Shown here piece after piece: positions 30,587-38,959 of a stretch of DNA of 39,063 nucleotides. Position 1 is the first letter of the stretch. Each line of letters begins with the position of its first letter. The position numbers were made by a program, and so were the translations under genes. The stretch covers positions 1-39,063 of the forward strand of contig CAZLXG010000012.1 in the NCBI GenBank assembly GCA_964563585.1, given 5' to 3'. The DNA is from CAZLXG01 sp964563585 (GTDB lineage: Bacteria; Bacteroidota; Bacteroidia; Flavobacteriales; Flavobacteriaceae). The notes beneath the pieces are model-generated. The model was not told where the DNA came from and made no database searches. It worked only from the letters and a program-made list of their open reading frames with translations.

Positions 30587-31774
30587 ATGAGAACTCTTAA
30601 TGATTTTAATTTTGAAAACAAAAAAGCCTTAATTCGAGTAGATTTTAATGTGCCTTTAAATGAGAATTTTGAAGTAACAGATGACACTAGAATTGTATCA
30701 GCAAAACCAACAATTATTAAGATTTTAGAAGACGGAGGAAGTTGTATTTTAATGTCGCATTTAGGACGACCAAAAGGAGTTCAAGAAGAATTCTCATTAA
30801 AACATATAGCAGATACAGTTGAAGATGTTTTAGGCGTAGAAGTTAAGTTTGTAGACGAATGTATTGGTGAAAAAGCTGAAGCTGCAGTAGCTAATTTAGA
30901 AGCGGGGCAAATTTTATTATTAGAAAACTTAAGGTTTCATAAAGAAGAAACAGCAGGTGATAAAGACTTTGCTGAACAACTTTCAAAATTAGGAGATATT
31001 TATGTAAATGATGCTTTTGGAACAGCACATAGAGCACATGCCTCTACAACTATTGTTGCTCAATTTTTCCAAGATAAAAAATGCTTCGGAAGTTTATTAG
31101 CACAAGAAATAGAGAGTATTGGCAAAGTAATGGAAACAGGTGAAAAACCAGTTTTAGCAGTACTTGGAGGCGCAAAAGTATCTTCAAAAATTACTATTAT
31201 AGAAAACATTCTTGATAAAGTTGACCATTTAATAATTGGTGGCGGTATGACGTTTACATTTGTAAAAGCTCAAGGTGGGAGTATTGGCGATTCAATTTGC
31301 GAAGACGATAAAATGGAGTTGGCTTTAGAGATATTGAAACAAGCAAAAGCAAAAAATGTTCAAATACATATTCCCGTAGATGTTGTTGCAGCAAACGCAT
31401 TTAGTAATGATGCCGAAACACAAATTGTTGATGTTACTAAAATTCCAGACGGTTGGCAAGGTTTAGATGCTGGACCAAAATCTATTGAAAATTTTCATAA
31501 CGTTGTAATGCAAAGTAAAACCATACTTTGGAACGGACCATTAGGTGTTTTTGAAATGGAAAATTTTGCAAACGGAACGATTGCTTTAGGAAATTCGATT
31601 GCAGAATCTACTAAAAACGGCGCTTTTTCTTTAGTTGGTGGTGGTGATTCTGTTGCTGCGGTTAAGCAGTTTGGTTTTGCAGATAAAGTAAGTTATGTAA
31701 GCACTGGTGGTGGCGCTATGCTAGAAAGTTTAGAGGGAAAAACACTTCCAGGAATTGCAGCTATTTTAGAATAA
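30587..31774 (+). CDS. pgk: Phosphoglycerate kinase
   Basis: Glycolytic enzyme making ATP and 3-phosphoglycerate from 1,3-bisphosphoglycerate and ADP. The 395-aa protein starts MRTLNDFNFENKKALIRVDF and includes the substrate-binding RVDFNVPLN, SHLGRPKG, and LENLRFHKEE with DAFGTAHRAHAS in the N-terminal domain. The C-terminal nucleotide domain has LGGAKVSSKI, WNGPLGVFE and LVGGGDSVAAV, ending STGGGAMLESLEG. An in-frame TTG ten codons upstream overlaps the -7 box and is not the start. It is a single-gene unit with its own promoter. Confidence 0.97.
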   Translation: MRTLNDFNFENKKALIRVDFNVPLNENFEVTDDTRIVSAKPTIIKILEDGGSCILMSHLGRPKGVQEEFSLKHIADTVEDVLGVEVKFVDECIGEKAEAAVANLEAGQILLLENLRFHKEETAGDKDFAEQLSKLGDIYVNDAFGTAHRAHASTTIVAQFFQDKKCFGSLLAQEIESIGKVMETGEKPVLAVLGGAKVSSKITIIENILDKVDHLIIGGGMTFTFVKAQGGSIGDSICEDDKMELALEILKQAKAKNVQIHIPVDVVAANAFSNDAETQIVDVTKIPDGWQGLDAGPKSIENFHNVVMQSKTILWNGPLGVFEMENFANGTIALGNSIAESTKNGAFSLVGGGDSVAAVKQFGFADKVSYVSTGGGAMLESLEGKTLPGIAAILE

Positions 31775-31940
31775 ACTAAATTAAGTTTTCAAATTCGCTT
31801 AAAAAATACGATTTTAGCCATACTATCGTTCATAACAGACTGTTTTAAGGTAAGGCTTCAAGACAGTCAAAAACACACGTTGAAAGTTTTAGAGAAAACT
31901 TCAAAATAATTAAATCTTAATTATTGAGCGAAACGAAATT

Positions 31941-33494
31941 ATGGCTTTACGTTTTTTTATAATATTATTTATTTATGGTTTTGCGACTTCTTTTTCGCAA
32001 ACACAAGATTCTATTGTTTCTCAAAAAGAAATAAAATTAGATTCTTTAATTGATGGAAGCATTCGTTTTAATCAACAAATTAAAGCTGAAATGGATAGCA
32101 CTTCAATTAAAAAATTAGAAGACAATGAGCTTGCAGTAAAGTTTGACGAAAAATGGTTAGAAGAATTATATAGCAATAATTTATTTGATACTATTTATAA
32201 ATCGGTTACCGAGCTAACTTATGAAGCTGTTGATTATCCAGAACTATCAACCGATACACTTAAAGCAAGATTAAAAGAACTTGATGCTAGAACGCCTTTT
32301 AATGTAGAATATAATCCTTCGCTAGAAAGCGTAATAAAATCATATTTAAAACATAGGCGCAAACACTTACAAAAACTCATGACTTTGAGTGCTTTTTATT
32401 TCCCGATGTTCGAGCGTGAATTGGATAATCATAATATTCCTTTAGAAATAAAATATTTAGCAATTGTTGAGTCGGCATTAAAACCAAGAGCAAAATCTAG
32501 AGTTGGCGCAACGGGTTTATGGCAGTTTATGTTTGCCACAGGAAAGGAATATGGTTTAGATGTAAGTAGTTATGTAGATGAACGTAGTGATCCCATAAAA
32601 TCTACCGAGGCAGCAGCAAAATATTTAGCAAGATTATATAAAATTTTTGGCGATTGGGATTTAGCTTTGGCGGCATATAATTCTGGACCAGGAAATGTTT
32701 CAAAAGCAATACGGCGCTCTGGAGGTTATAGAAATTACTGGAATATAAGACCAAATTTACCACGAGAAACGGCAGGTTATTTACCAGCATTTTTAGCGAA
32801 TATGTATATTTTTGAATATGCTGAAGAACACGGATTTAAAAAACTAAAACCAGAATTAACTTATGTAGAAACCGATACGATTAGAGTAAAGCAGATGATA
32901 ACGCTCGATCAAGTTTCGGAAGTTACTGGAGTAAAAATGGAAGAACTTCAGTTTTTAAACCCATCATATAAATTAGATATTATTCCTTTTATAAAGAATG
33001 AAAATTATGCATTACGCTTGCCAAGAAGCGCTATTGGGATTTTTGTAAATAACGAAGAAAAAATATATGCGTTTGCAAAAGAAGAATTTGATAAACGCGA
33101 AAAACCGTTACCCAAATTTTTTAATGCAGATAGCAAAATACGATATCGCGTAAGGTCTGGTGATTATTTAGGGAAAATAGCAAGAAAATATGGCGTTAGA
33201 GTTAGCCAAATAAAACAATGGAATGGTTTAAGAAGCAATAATTTAAGGGTTGGGCAACGGTTAAGTATTTATCCAAGAAAACCAAATGTATCAGTAGCTT
33301 CATCGGCTAAAAAAGCATCAACCACGAAACCGATTTCAGGAAATATAATATCTTATACCGTAAGAAACGGAGATTCACTTTGGAGCATTGCTCAAAAATT
33401 TCCAGGAGTTTCTATTCAAAATATTAAAGATTGGAACGATATTAGTGGTACTAAATTGAAACCAGGAATGAAACTTAAAATTTCAAAAGGATAA
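31941..33494 (+). CDS. MltD-like lytic murein transglycosylase with two LysM domains
   Basis: 517-aa exported enzyme that cleaves peptidoglycan glycan strands to 1,6-anhydro products. A signal peptide (about residues 1-19, ending TSFSQ) is followed by a helical region and the SLT catalytic domain (about 155-300). IVESALKP carries the catalytic E177, followed by SRVGATGLWQFM and the ALAAYNSGPGNVSKAI signature. Two LysM modules (about 399-442 and 469-515), each with GDxLxxIAxK, bind the glycan. The 166-bp leader has no clear promoter but includes a small hairpin at about 31880-31902. The downstream lipoprotein, TatA and M23 peptidase genes make this an envelope cluster. Confidence 0.94.
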   Translation: MALRFFIILFIYGFATSFSQTQDSIVSQKEIKLDSLIDGSIRFNQQIKAEMDSTSIKKLEDNELAVKFDEKWLEELYSNNLFDTIYKSVTELTYEAVDYPELSTDTLKARLKELDARTPFNVEYNPSLESVIKSYLKHRRKHLQKLMTLSAFYFPMFERELDNHNIPLEIKYLAIVESALKPRAKSRVGATGLWQFMFATGKEYGLDVSSYVDERSDPIKSTEAAAKYLARLYKIFGDWDLALAAYNSGPGNVSKAIRRSGGYRNYWNIRPNLPRETAGYLPAFLANMYIFEYAEEHGFKKLKPELTYVETDTIRVKQMITLDQVSEVTGVKMEELQFLNPSYKLDIIPFIKNENYALRLPRSAIGIFVNNEEKIYAFAKEEFDKREKPLPKFFNADSKIRYRVRSGDYLGKIARKYGVRVSQIKQWNGLRSNNLRVGQRLSIYPRKPNVSVASSAKKASTTKPISGNIISYTVRNGDSLWSIAQKFPGVSIQNIKDWNDISGTKLKPGMKLKISKG

Positions 33495-33516
33495 ATTCCC
33501 TTAAAACTAACTTATT

Positions 33517-34497
33517 ATGCGAAAAATTCTTTTAATAATATTGTCGTTAGCATTTGTAATGTCTTGTAATGACGATAAGAAAACGACAAAAAATAAACCA
33601 CTTTTTAGCTCTTCGGGTAATATAAATAGTGTGTCGGTAATTATTAGTAACGAGATGTGGAAAGGTAGTGTTGGAGAAGCTATTAGAGGCGTTCTTACTA
33701 CTATTGTTTCTGGGTTACCACAAGACGAACCATCACATAAGATAAATCAAATACCGCCAAATGTTTTTTCTGGTTTTGTAACAAAAAATAGAACCATTTT
33801 AAAAATAGAAATGGGTAAAGCTCCAGCTATAATAATTGCAGAGGATGTATATGCTAGACCCCAAAAAGTAGTTGTTATTCAAGGGCAAACAAAAGAAGAT
33901 ATTATTAATTTGATGAATGATAATTCTGAAAAAATATTAAATGAATTTAAGAAAGAAGAGCTAAAAGAACAACAACGACGTATTCATAAATCGCTTCATA
34001 AAAACACATCAATTAAAGAAAAGTTAGGATTATCTATCAGTTTTCCTTCAGCATATAGAATAGCAAAAGAAGAGGATAATTTTTTCTGGCTAAGGAAAGA
34101 TATTAGAACAGGAGACATGAATATAATGATTTATGAGCTCCCTTTTGATGCCTTAAAAAGAAGTGATAGCACAGTGGGTTCTATTATAAAGTTGCGCGAT
34201 TCAATAGGTAAAATTCATATTCCAGGAGCTATTGAAGGCTCGTATATGATTACAGAAGAAGCTTATGCACCTTATTTATTTGAAACTATTGTTGACAACA
34301 GACCAACAATTGAAACCAAAGGAACCTGGGAAGTGAAAAATGCATTTATGGCAGGTCCTTTTATTCATTACGCTATTGAAGATAAAATTAATAATAGATG
34401 GGTGGTTCTTGAAGGCTTCACATTTGCACCTTCGGTAGCGAAAAGAAACAATATGTTTGAGCTTGAAGCTATTATTAAATCTGTTAAAATAGATTAG
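33517..34497 (+). CDS. DUF4837 family lipoprotein
   Basis: 326-aa predicted lipoprotein of unknown function, restricted as far as I know to Bacteroidota. The signal ends LAFVMSC with lipidated Cys17, followed by an Asp/Lys-rich tether. The domain shows SSSGNINSVSVIISNEMWKG, then VGEAIRG, and a second half with SISFPSAYRIAKEEDNFFWL. It starts 22 bp after the transglycosylase stop, so the two are probably co-transcribed, and it ends at a strong bidirectional terminator. The pairing hints at a cell-wall role, which is inference only. Confidence 0.82.
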   Translation: MRKILLIILSLAFVMSCNDDKKTTKNKPLFSSSGNINSVSVIISNEMWKGSVGEAIRGVLTTIVSGLPQDEPSHKINQIPPNVFSGFVTKNRTILKIEMGKAPAIIIAEDVYARPQKVVVIQGQTKEDIINLMNDNSEKILNEFKKEELKEQQRRIHKSLHKNTSIKEKLGLSISFPSAYRIAKEEDNFFWLRKDIRTGDMNIMIYELPFDALKRSDSTVGSIIKLRDSIGKIHIPGAIEGSYMITEEAYAPYLFETIVDNRPTIETKGTWEVKNAFMAGPFIHYAIEDKINNRWVVLEGFTFAPSVAKRNNMFELEAIIKSVKID

Positions 34498-34519
34498 TTA
34501 TACTAAATTTTAAAAACAA

Positions 34520-34546
34520 AAAAGCCAACACATTGTGTTGGCTTTT
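34520..34546. terminator. Bidirectional terminator between the DUF4837 gene and tatA
   Basis: AAAAGCCAACACA (34520-34532) and TGTGTTGGCTTTT (34534-34546) are perfect 13-nt arms around one base. The + strand continues ACTTTAT. On the reverse strand the arm is followed by a T-rich tail, so it serves the convergent tatA gene as well. Confidence 0.88.
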
Positions 34547-34567
34547 ACTTTATAAATAAAAGAAATT

Positions 34568-34750
34568 TTATTCTTTTTTATCGTCTTTAGGCTCTTCTTC
34601 TTTGCTGGCATCTTTAAATTCTTTAATACCGCTACCTAAACCACGCATTAATTCGGGTATTTTTTTACCTCCAAATAATAACAAAACAACAACAGCTATT
34701 AAAACTATTTGTGGCCAACCAATAATTAACGGTAACATATATAAGCTCAT
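34568..34750 (-). CDS. tatA: Twin-arginine translocase subunit TatA/TatE family
   Basis: 60-aa subunit of the Tat pathway, which exports folded proteins. It has a single transmembrane helix (about residues 9-26, QIVLIAVVVLLLFGGKKIPE), the FGxxxIPE-type hinge FGGKKIPELMRGLG, and the amphipathic helix GSGIKEFKDAS, ending in an acidic/basic tail. These are the hallmarks of TatA rather than TatB. tatC is not in the window. It is convergent with the DUF4837 gene and divergent from the M23 peptidase gene. Confidence 0.93.
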   Translation of the reverse strand: MSLYMLPLIIGWPQIVLIAVVVLLLFGGKKIPELMRGLGSGIKEFKDASKEEEPKDDKKE

Positions 34751-34769
34751 AATAAATATCTTTAAAAAG

Positions 34770-34777
34770 CAAAGTTA
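34770..34777 (-). promoter_or_regulatory. Promoter -7 box of tatA
   Basis: The reverse strand reads TAACTTTG (34777-34770), an exact TAnnTTTG match 19 nt before the tatA ATG. Confidence 0.55.
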
Positions 34778-34852
34778 ATAATTAAAGTTTAATAATTTCG
34801 TTTAAAAGTTAACTTTAGCATAAAGAGAAACTAGTCTTGTAATAATTTTATA

Positions 34853-34860
34853 TATTTTTG
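34853..34860 (+). promoter_or_regulatory. Promoter -7 box of the M23 peptidase gene, start-codon proximal
   Basis: TATTTTTG matches TAnnTTTG and ends 8 nt before the ATG at 34869, implying a leader of only a few bases. Confidence 0.4.
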
Positions 34861-34868
34861 TTTTTAAG

Positions 34869-35738
34869 ATGGATGACAATAAGAAGGAATCAAAAAAAAT
34901 TAAACGGAAATTACTCGATAAGTATCGGTTAGTAATATTAAATGAAGATACTTTTGAAGAACGATTGTCGTTTAAACTAACGCGATTAAATGTTTTTGTA
35001 TTAACATCGTTGTCGGTTATTTTTTTAATAGGCGCAACGTATTTACTAATTGCATTTACACCGCTTAGAGAATATATTCCTGGATATTCATCTACAGCTT
35101 TAAAAAAGAAAGCTCTTGAGTTAAATTATAAAACAGATTCTTTACAACAAGTAATAGGGATGAATGCACGTTATTACTCGTCTATAAAAAAAGTGCTTAA
35201 AGGTGATGTAAGTGAAGTAGATTTTAATAGAGATTCTATTATTGAAGCTGTTAAATTAGAAGCAAGCGAAGTTGATTTTAATCCAACATTAGAAGATTCA
35301 CTTTTAAGAGAAAAAGTAAATAAAGAAGACAAATACAATTTATTCGAATCTGCTACAACCTCGTCAAACTTTGTGCTATTCCCACCAGTAAACGGTACAA
35401 TTAGCGAGCCTTATAATATAAAAGAGAAGCATTATGCCGTAGATGTTGTAGTGGCAAAAAACACGCCGGTAAAAGCAACAACTGATGGTATTGTTATTTT
35501 TGCCGAATGGACAGCAAGCACAGGTTACGTCATGATTATTGAGCATAGTTATGGTTTGATATCTGTATATAAACACAATGCTGCTTTAACCAAAACACAA
35601 GGCGATTTAGTAAAAACAGGAGAAGTTATTGCAACCGCAGGAAGTACGGGAAATTTATCTACTGGACCACATTTGCATTTTGAACTTTGGAATGACGGTT
35701 ACCCAATTAATCCAACTAATTTTATAGATTTTAAATAA
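34869..35738 (+). CDS. M23 family metallopeptidase (LytM-type murein endopeptidase)
   Basis: 289-aa inner-membrane-anchored zinc peptidase expected to cut peptidoglycan cross-links in the periplasm. A basic cytoplasmic N-terminus (about 40 residues) precedes one transmembrane helix (about 43-63). A helical stalk (about 75-160) and the LytM domain (about 168-289) follow. Zinc and catalytic residues are all present: H188xxxD192, H236 in YKHNAAL, and HLH with H268 and H270 in GPHLHFELW. It is therefore predicted active, unlike EnvC/NlpD-type pseudo-enzymes. The next gene (GH3) starts directly at the stop codon, indicating an operon. Confidence 0.92.
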   Translation: MDDNKKESKKIKRKLLDKYRLVILNEDTFEERLSFKLTRLNVFVLTSLSVIFLIGATYLLIAFTPLREYIPGYSSTALKKKALELNYKTDSLQQVIGMNARYYSSIKKVLKGDVSEVDFNRDSIIEAVKLEASEVDFNPTLEDSLLREKVNKEDKYNLFESATTSSNFVLFPPVNGTISEPYNIKEKHYAVDVVVAKNTPVKATTDGIVIFAEWTASTGYVMIIEHSYGLISVYKHNAALTKTQGDLVKTGEVIATAGSTGNLSTGPHLHFELWNDGYPINPTNFIDFK

Positions 35739-37232
35739 ATGATTTCATTAAAGTCTACACTAGCAAAACCATTTGCAAAACGCGTATATAGAAGAGTCCA
35801 AAAGTGGGCAAAGAACCCTATTGAAACTCAAGAAAAAGTATTTCAAAATTTAATAAGTAAAGCGACTTCTACAGAATTTGGGAAAGAGCATGATTTTGTG
35901 AGTATTAATAATTACAATGATTTTGTAAAACGAGTTCCTGTACGAGATTATGAAGCCTTAAAGCCTTATGTTGAAAAAGTAATTGCAGGAGAAGAAAATA
36001 TACTTTGGACAGGTAAACCTGTTTATTTTGCAAAAACATCGGGTACAACATCGGGTGTAAAATATATTCCAATTACAGATGTGTCAATTAAAGCACAAGT
36101 AGAATCATCACGTAATGCGATTTTACTTTATATTAATGAAACTGGGAATAGTAAATTTGTTGATGGTAAAATGATTTTTTTACAAGGAAGCCCAGTTCTA
36201 AATAAACAAAATGGGATTAATGTGGGAAGGTTATCAGGAATTTCGGCACATTATGTGCCAAAATATCTTCAGAAAAACAGAATGCCATCTTGGGAAACAA
36301 ATTGTATTGAAGATTGGGAAACCAAGGTAAATGCTATAGTTGAAGAAACGGTTAATGAAGACATGACAATTATTGCTGGTATTCCGTCGTGGGTTCAAAT
36401 GTATTTTGAAAAACTTCAACAAAAAACAGATAAAAAAGTAGGGGATATTTTTAAAAACTTCAACCTTTTTATTTTTGGAGGTGTAAATTATGAGCCTTAT
36501 AGAGCAAAGTTTGAAAACCTTATTGGACGAAAAGTTGATAGTATAGAATTGTATCCTGCAAGTGAAGGCTTTTTTGCTTTTCAAGATAAGCAGAATGAAA
36601 AAGGCATGTTGCTTCAATTGAATTCAGGTATCTTTTACGAGTTTATAAAAACAGATGAGTTTTTTAATGAAAATCCCAAACGCATCCCTATTAAGGACGT
36701 TGAGGTTGGTGTAAATTATGTAATGATTATTTCAACAAACGCGGGTCTTTGGGCGTATAATATTGGAGATACGGTTCAGTTTACCTCAACAAAACCATAT
36801 CGTGTAATTGTTTCAGGTAGAATAAAACATTTTATTTCTGCCTTTGGCGAACATGTTATTGGGAAAGAAGTTGAACAAGCAATGCAGGAAGCAACATTAG
36901 ATTCTTCCGTTCGTATTACTGAGTTTACAGTTGCACCTCAAATAAACCCAAATGAAGGTTTACCGTTTCATGAATGGTTTGTGGAATTTGAAAATGAACC
37001 TGATAATATTTCCGCGTTAGCGAAAAAAATTGATGCATCGTTACAAAAACAAAATAGTTATTATTTCGATTTAATTGAAGGCAAGGTTTTACAACCACTT
37101 AAAATTACTAAAGTTGAGAAAGATGGATTTCAAAATTATATGAAATCGATAGATAAATTGGGTGGTCAAAATAAAATTCCAAGACTGTCTAATGATAGAA
37201 AAATTGTTGAAGAGTTCCCTCAGTATAATTAA
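35739..37232 (+). CDS. GH3 family acyl-adenylate/amido synthetase-like protein
   Basis: 497-aa member of the GH3 family, known in plants for ATP-dependent conjugation of amino acids to auxin and jasmonate. The bacterial role is unknown. The ANL-type nucleotide motif is FAKTSGTTSGVKYIPI (about residues 103-118). IFGGVNYEPY and LYPASEGFFAFQ form the acyl/AMP-binding core, and YNIGDTVQF with RIKHFISAFGEHVIG gives the hinge to the C-terminal domain. All main catalytic blocks are intact. It follows the M23 peptidase without any gap and lies 26 bp before the DUF6909-like gene. An envelope-related acyl or amino-acid substrate is a guess from context. Confidence 0.88.
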   Translation: MISLKSTLAKPFAKRVYRRVQKWAKNPIETQEKVFQNLISKATSTEFGKEHDFVSINNYNDFVKRVPVRDYEALKPYVEKVIAGEENILWTGKPVYFAKTSGTTSGVKYIPITDVSIKAQVESSRNAILLYINETGNSKFVDGKMIFLQGSPVLNKQNGINVGRLSGISAHYVPKYLQKNRMPSWETNCIEDWETKVNAIVEETVNEDMTIIAGIPSWVQMYFEKLQQKTDKKVGDIFKNFNLFIFGGVNYEPYRAKFENLIGRKVDSIELYPASEGFFAFQDKQNEKGMLLQLNSGIFYEFIKTDEFFNENPKRIPIKDVEVGVNYVMIISTNAGLWAYNIGDTVQFTSTKPYRVIVSGRIKHFISAFGEHVIGKEVEQAMQEATLDSSVRITEFTVAPQINPNEGLPFHEWFVEFENEPDNISALAKKIDASLQKQNSYYFDLIEGKVLQPLKITKVEKDGFQNYMKSIDKLGGQNKIPRLSNDRKIVEEFPQYN

Positions 37233-37244
37233 CCCAAATAGTAT

Positions 37245-37252
37245 TATCTTTG
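37245..37252 (+). promoter_or_regulatory. Promoter -7 box of the DUF6909-like gene, start-codon proximal
   Basis: TATCTTTG, an exact TAnnTTTG match followed by CC, ends 6 nt before the ATG at 37259. It falls inside the alternative TTG start at 37250, which argues for the ATG and for a near-leaderless transcript. Confidence 0.5.
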
Positions 37253-37258
37253 CCCTGT

Positions 37259-38947
37259 ATGAGTAACATAAAACACCACGAAAGAACGAGAGCGCAAGAA
37301 AGCTCGAATGCTATAGAAAGAATGTACATTACGATGCGCCATTTATTTAATAGAGGCTTCTATAAACCTATGGGCGTATCGGGAGAATCACTGCGTCAAG
37401 CACTATTATTATTGCGCCCAGAAATTTATGGCTCAATAGGTGAAGAAAAAGCTGAGCTAGAAGGATTATTATACGTAATTGATAGATTACCAATTGGTAT
37501 TGAAGAATGCTCTTTTATTAATTTAACAAGTGACGAAGGGTATTCTAATTCTCATTTTAAACCTATTATTCCTGAAAAAAGACGTCGTAATTGTTATAGA
37601 ATAGATGCGGAACAAATGAATATTGAAATCACTCGAGGCAGATCGGAGATTTACGATATTTTAACGCATATCACATTTCTTTTTGTCGAATCGCACAAGA
37701 TAAGTAATCGCGTTCTTATTGATGAAGAAGGCACAACAACAAGAGATTGGGTTAAGCTTGAAAAGGCGGTATTAAGCACTAAAAAATTATCATTACAAGA
37801 ACGTGAGATTGCCATTACTCACACGGCAAATATTTTAGGCAGAACGTTTAGTGAGTTAACTCAAGCTTATGCTGAATTTGCTACACCAAAACAGCCAGAA
37901 CGTTTATTACACATTGTATATTGGTTAGGTAAATTAGCGATTGAAGAACAAATACATAATAATAAGCGCACAGTAACATTTAGCCCTGTTTTAAGAGAGC
38001 GTTTAGGGCATCATATTCATGGTGAAGTTTGGGCGAACACAATTAAAGAAACACTTTTTGAAAATGATTTATTAGAACGACCAATTCATATTATTAGTGC
38101 TAATATGCATAGTGTAAAAAACACACTTTTTACACCCAATGCTTTAAAAAATATTGTTTCTAAAAAAGATATATTTGAGGTTTACGAATCTTTAAGTAAA
38201 AAAGAAAACGAAGCGTATCGTAATAAAATTGACAAAGAAGCGTTGCAAAAAGGGATGATTTATATTAAAGATACATCAGGTGCTAATATTGATGTTCAAA
38301 TATTTGACACCTCAAAAATTGACATCTCAAAAATTGATATTCCAGTAAATGAAACGGCTTTAAAATCTAAAAAACCTGTTATAGTTGTTATGGATTATGC
38401 GTTTGGTGAACAAGCGTATGAAACTATGGATGAATTGTTAAAACCATACAAAGTAAAAGGAAAAGAAATTTATTTGAATGTTGAATCGGTTTCAATAATG
38501 GGTAAAGCAGGAATTTTAGAAGGAGGTAAAGGAGATATTATGATTCCTACGGCTCATATTTTTGAAGGAACCGCCGATAATTATCCATTTGAAAACGAAC
38601 TTAAAAAAGAAGATTTAGAGTGTCAAGGCGTAAACGTTTATGAAGGAGCTATGATTACGGTTTTAGGAACATCATTACAGAATAAGGACATTTTGAAATT
38701 CTTTTACAATTCAACTTGGAGTGTTATAGGATTAGAAATGGAAGGAGCACATTATCAAAAGGCAATTCAAGCAGCATCAAAAGTTAGAGGTAGCATTAAT
38801 TCGGATGTAAAAGTTCGTTATGCATATTATGCTAGTGATAATCCGTTAGAAACAGGAGGAACATTAGCCTCAGGAGGTTTAGGCACATCGGGTGTTAGGC
38901 CAACATATTTAATAACCAGAAAAATATTAGAACAAATATTTAATTAA
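37259..38947 (+). CDS. DUF6909-like protein with nucleoside-phosphorylase-like C-terminus
   Basis: 562-aa cytosolic protein without signal or membrane segments. I recognise it as a conserved Bacteroidota protein (DUF6909-like, from memory); no function is established. The N-terminal part (about 1-300) is helical and basic, with AIERMYITMRHLFNRGFYKP. The C-terminal part (about 370-562) carries VMDYAFGEQA, SIMGKAGILEGGKGDIMIP, VIGLEMEGAHYQKA (EMEG at about 493-496) and YYASDNPLETGG. This layout recalls PNP/UDP nucleoside phosphorylases, where an MEG/MEA motif binds ribose and an Asp contacts the base. That relationship is my inference. The ATG is preferred over the TTG at 37250 because of the promoter box. 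Confidence 0.7.
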   Translation: MSNIKHHERTRAQESSNAIERMYITMRHLFNRGFYKPMGVSGESLRQALLLLRPEIYGSIGEEKAELEGLLYVIDRLPIGIEECSFINLTSDEGYSNSHFKPIIPEKRRRNCYRIDAEQMNIEITRGRSEIYDILTHITFLFVESHKISNRVLIDEEGTTTRDWVKLEKAVLSTKKLSLQEREIAITHTANILGRTFSELTQAYAEFATPKQPERLLHIVYWLGKLAIEEQIHNNKRTVTFSPVLRERLGHHIHGEVWANTIKETLFENDLLERPIHIISANMHSVKNTLFTPNALKNIVSKKDIFEVYESLSKKENEAYRNKIDKEALQKGMIYIKDTSGANIDVQIFDTSKIDISKIDIPVNETALKSKKPVIVVMDYAFGEQAYETMDELLKPYKVKGKEIYLNVESVSIMGKAGILEGGKGDIMIPTAHIFEGTADNYPFENELKKEDLECQGVNVYEGAMITVLGTSLQNKDILKFFYNSTWSVIGLEMEGAHYQKAIQAASKVRGSINSDVKVRYAYYASDNPLETGGTLASGGLGTSGVRPTYLITRKILEQIFN

Positions 38948-38959
38948 TAAATTAAAATT

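Noticed and set aside
31840..31902. Weak hairpins in the spacer between pgk and the MltD-like gene
   Set aside because: Stems are short or imperfect and not followed by T tracts; not enough for a terminator or riboswitch call.
37250..37258. TTG start of the DUF6909-like gene
   Set aside because: The TTG is the last part of a TATCTTTG -7 box; the ATG three codons on is preferred.
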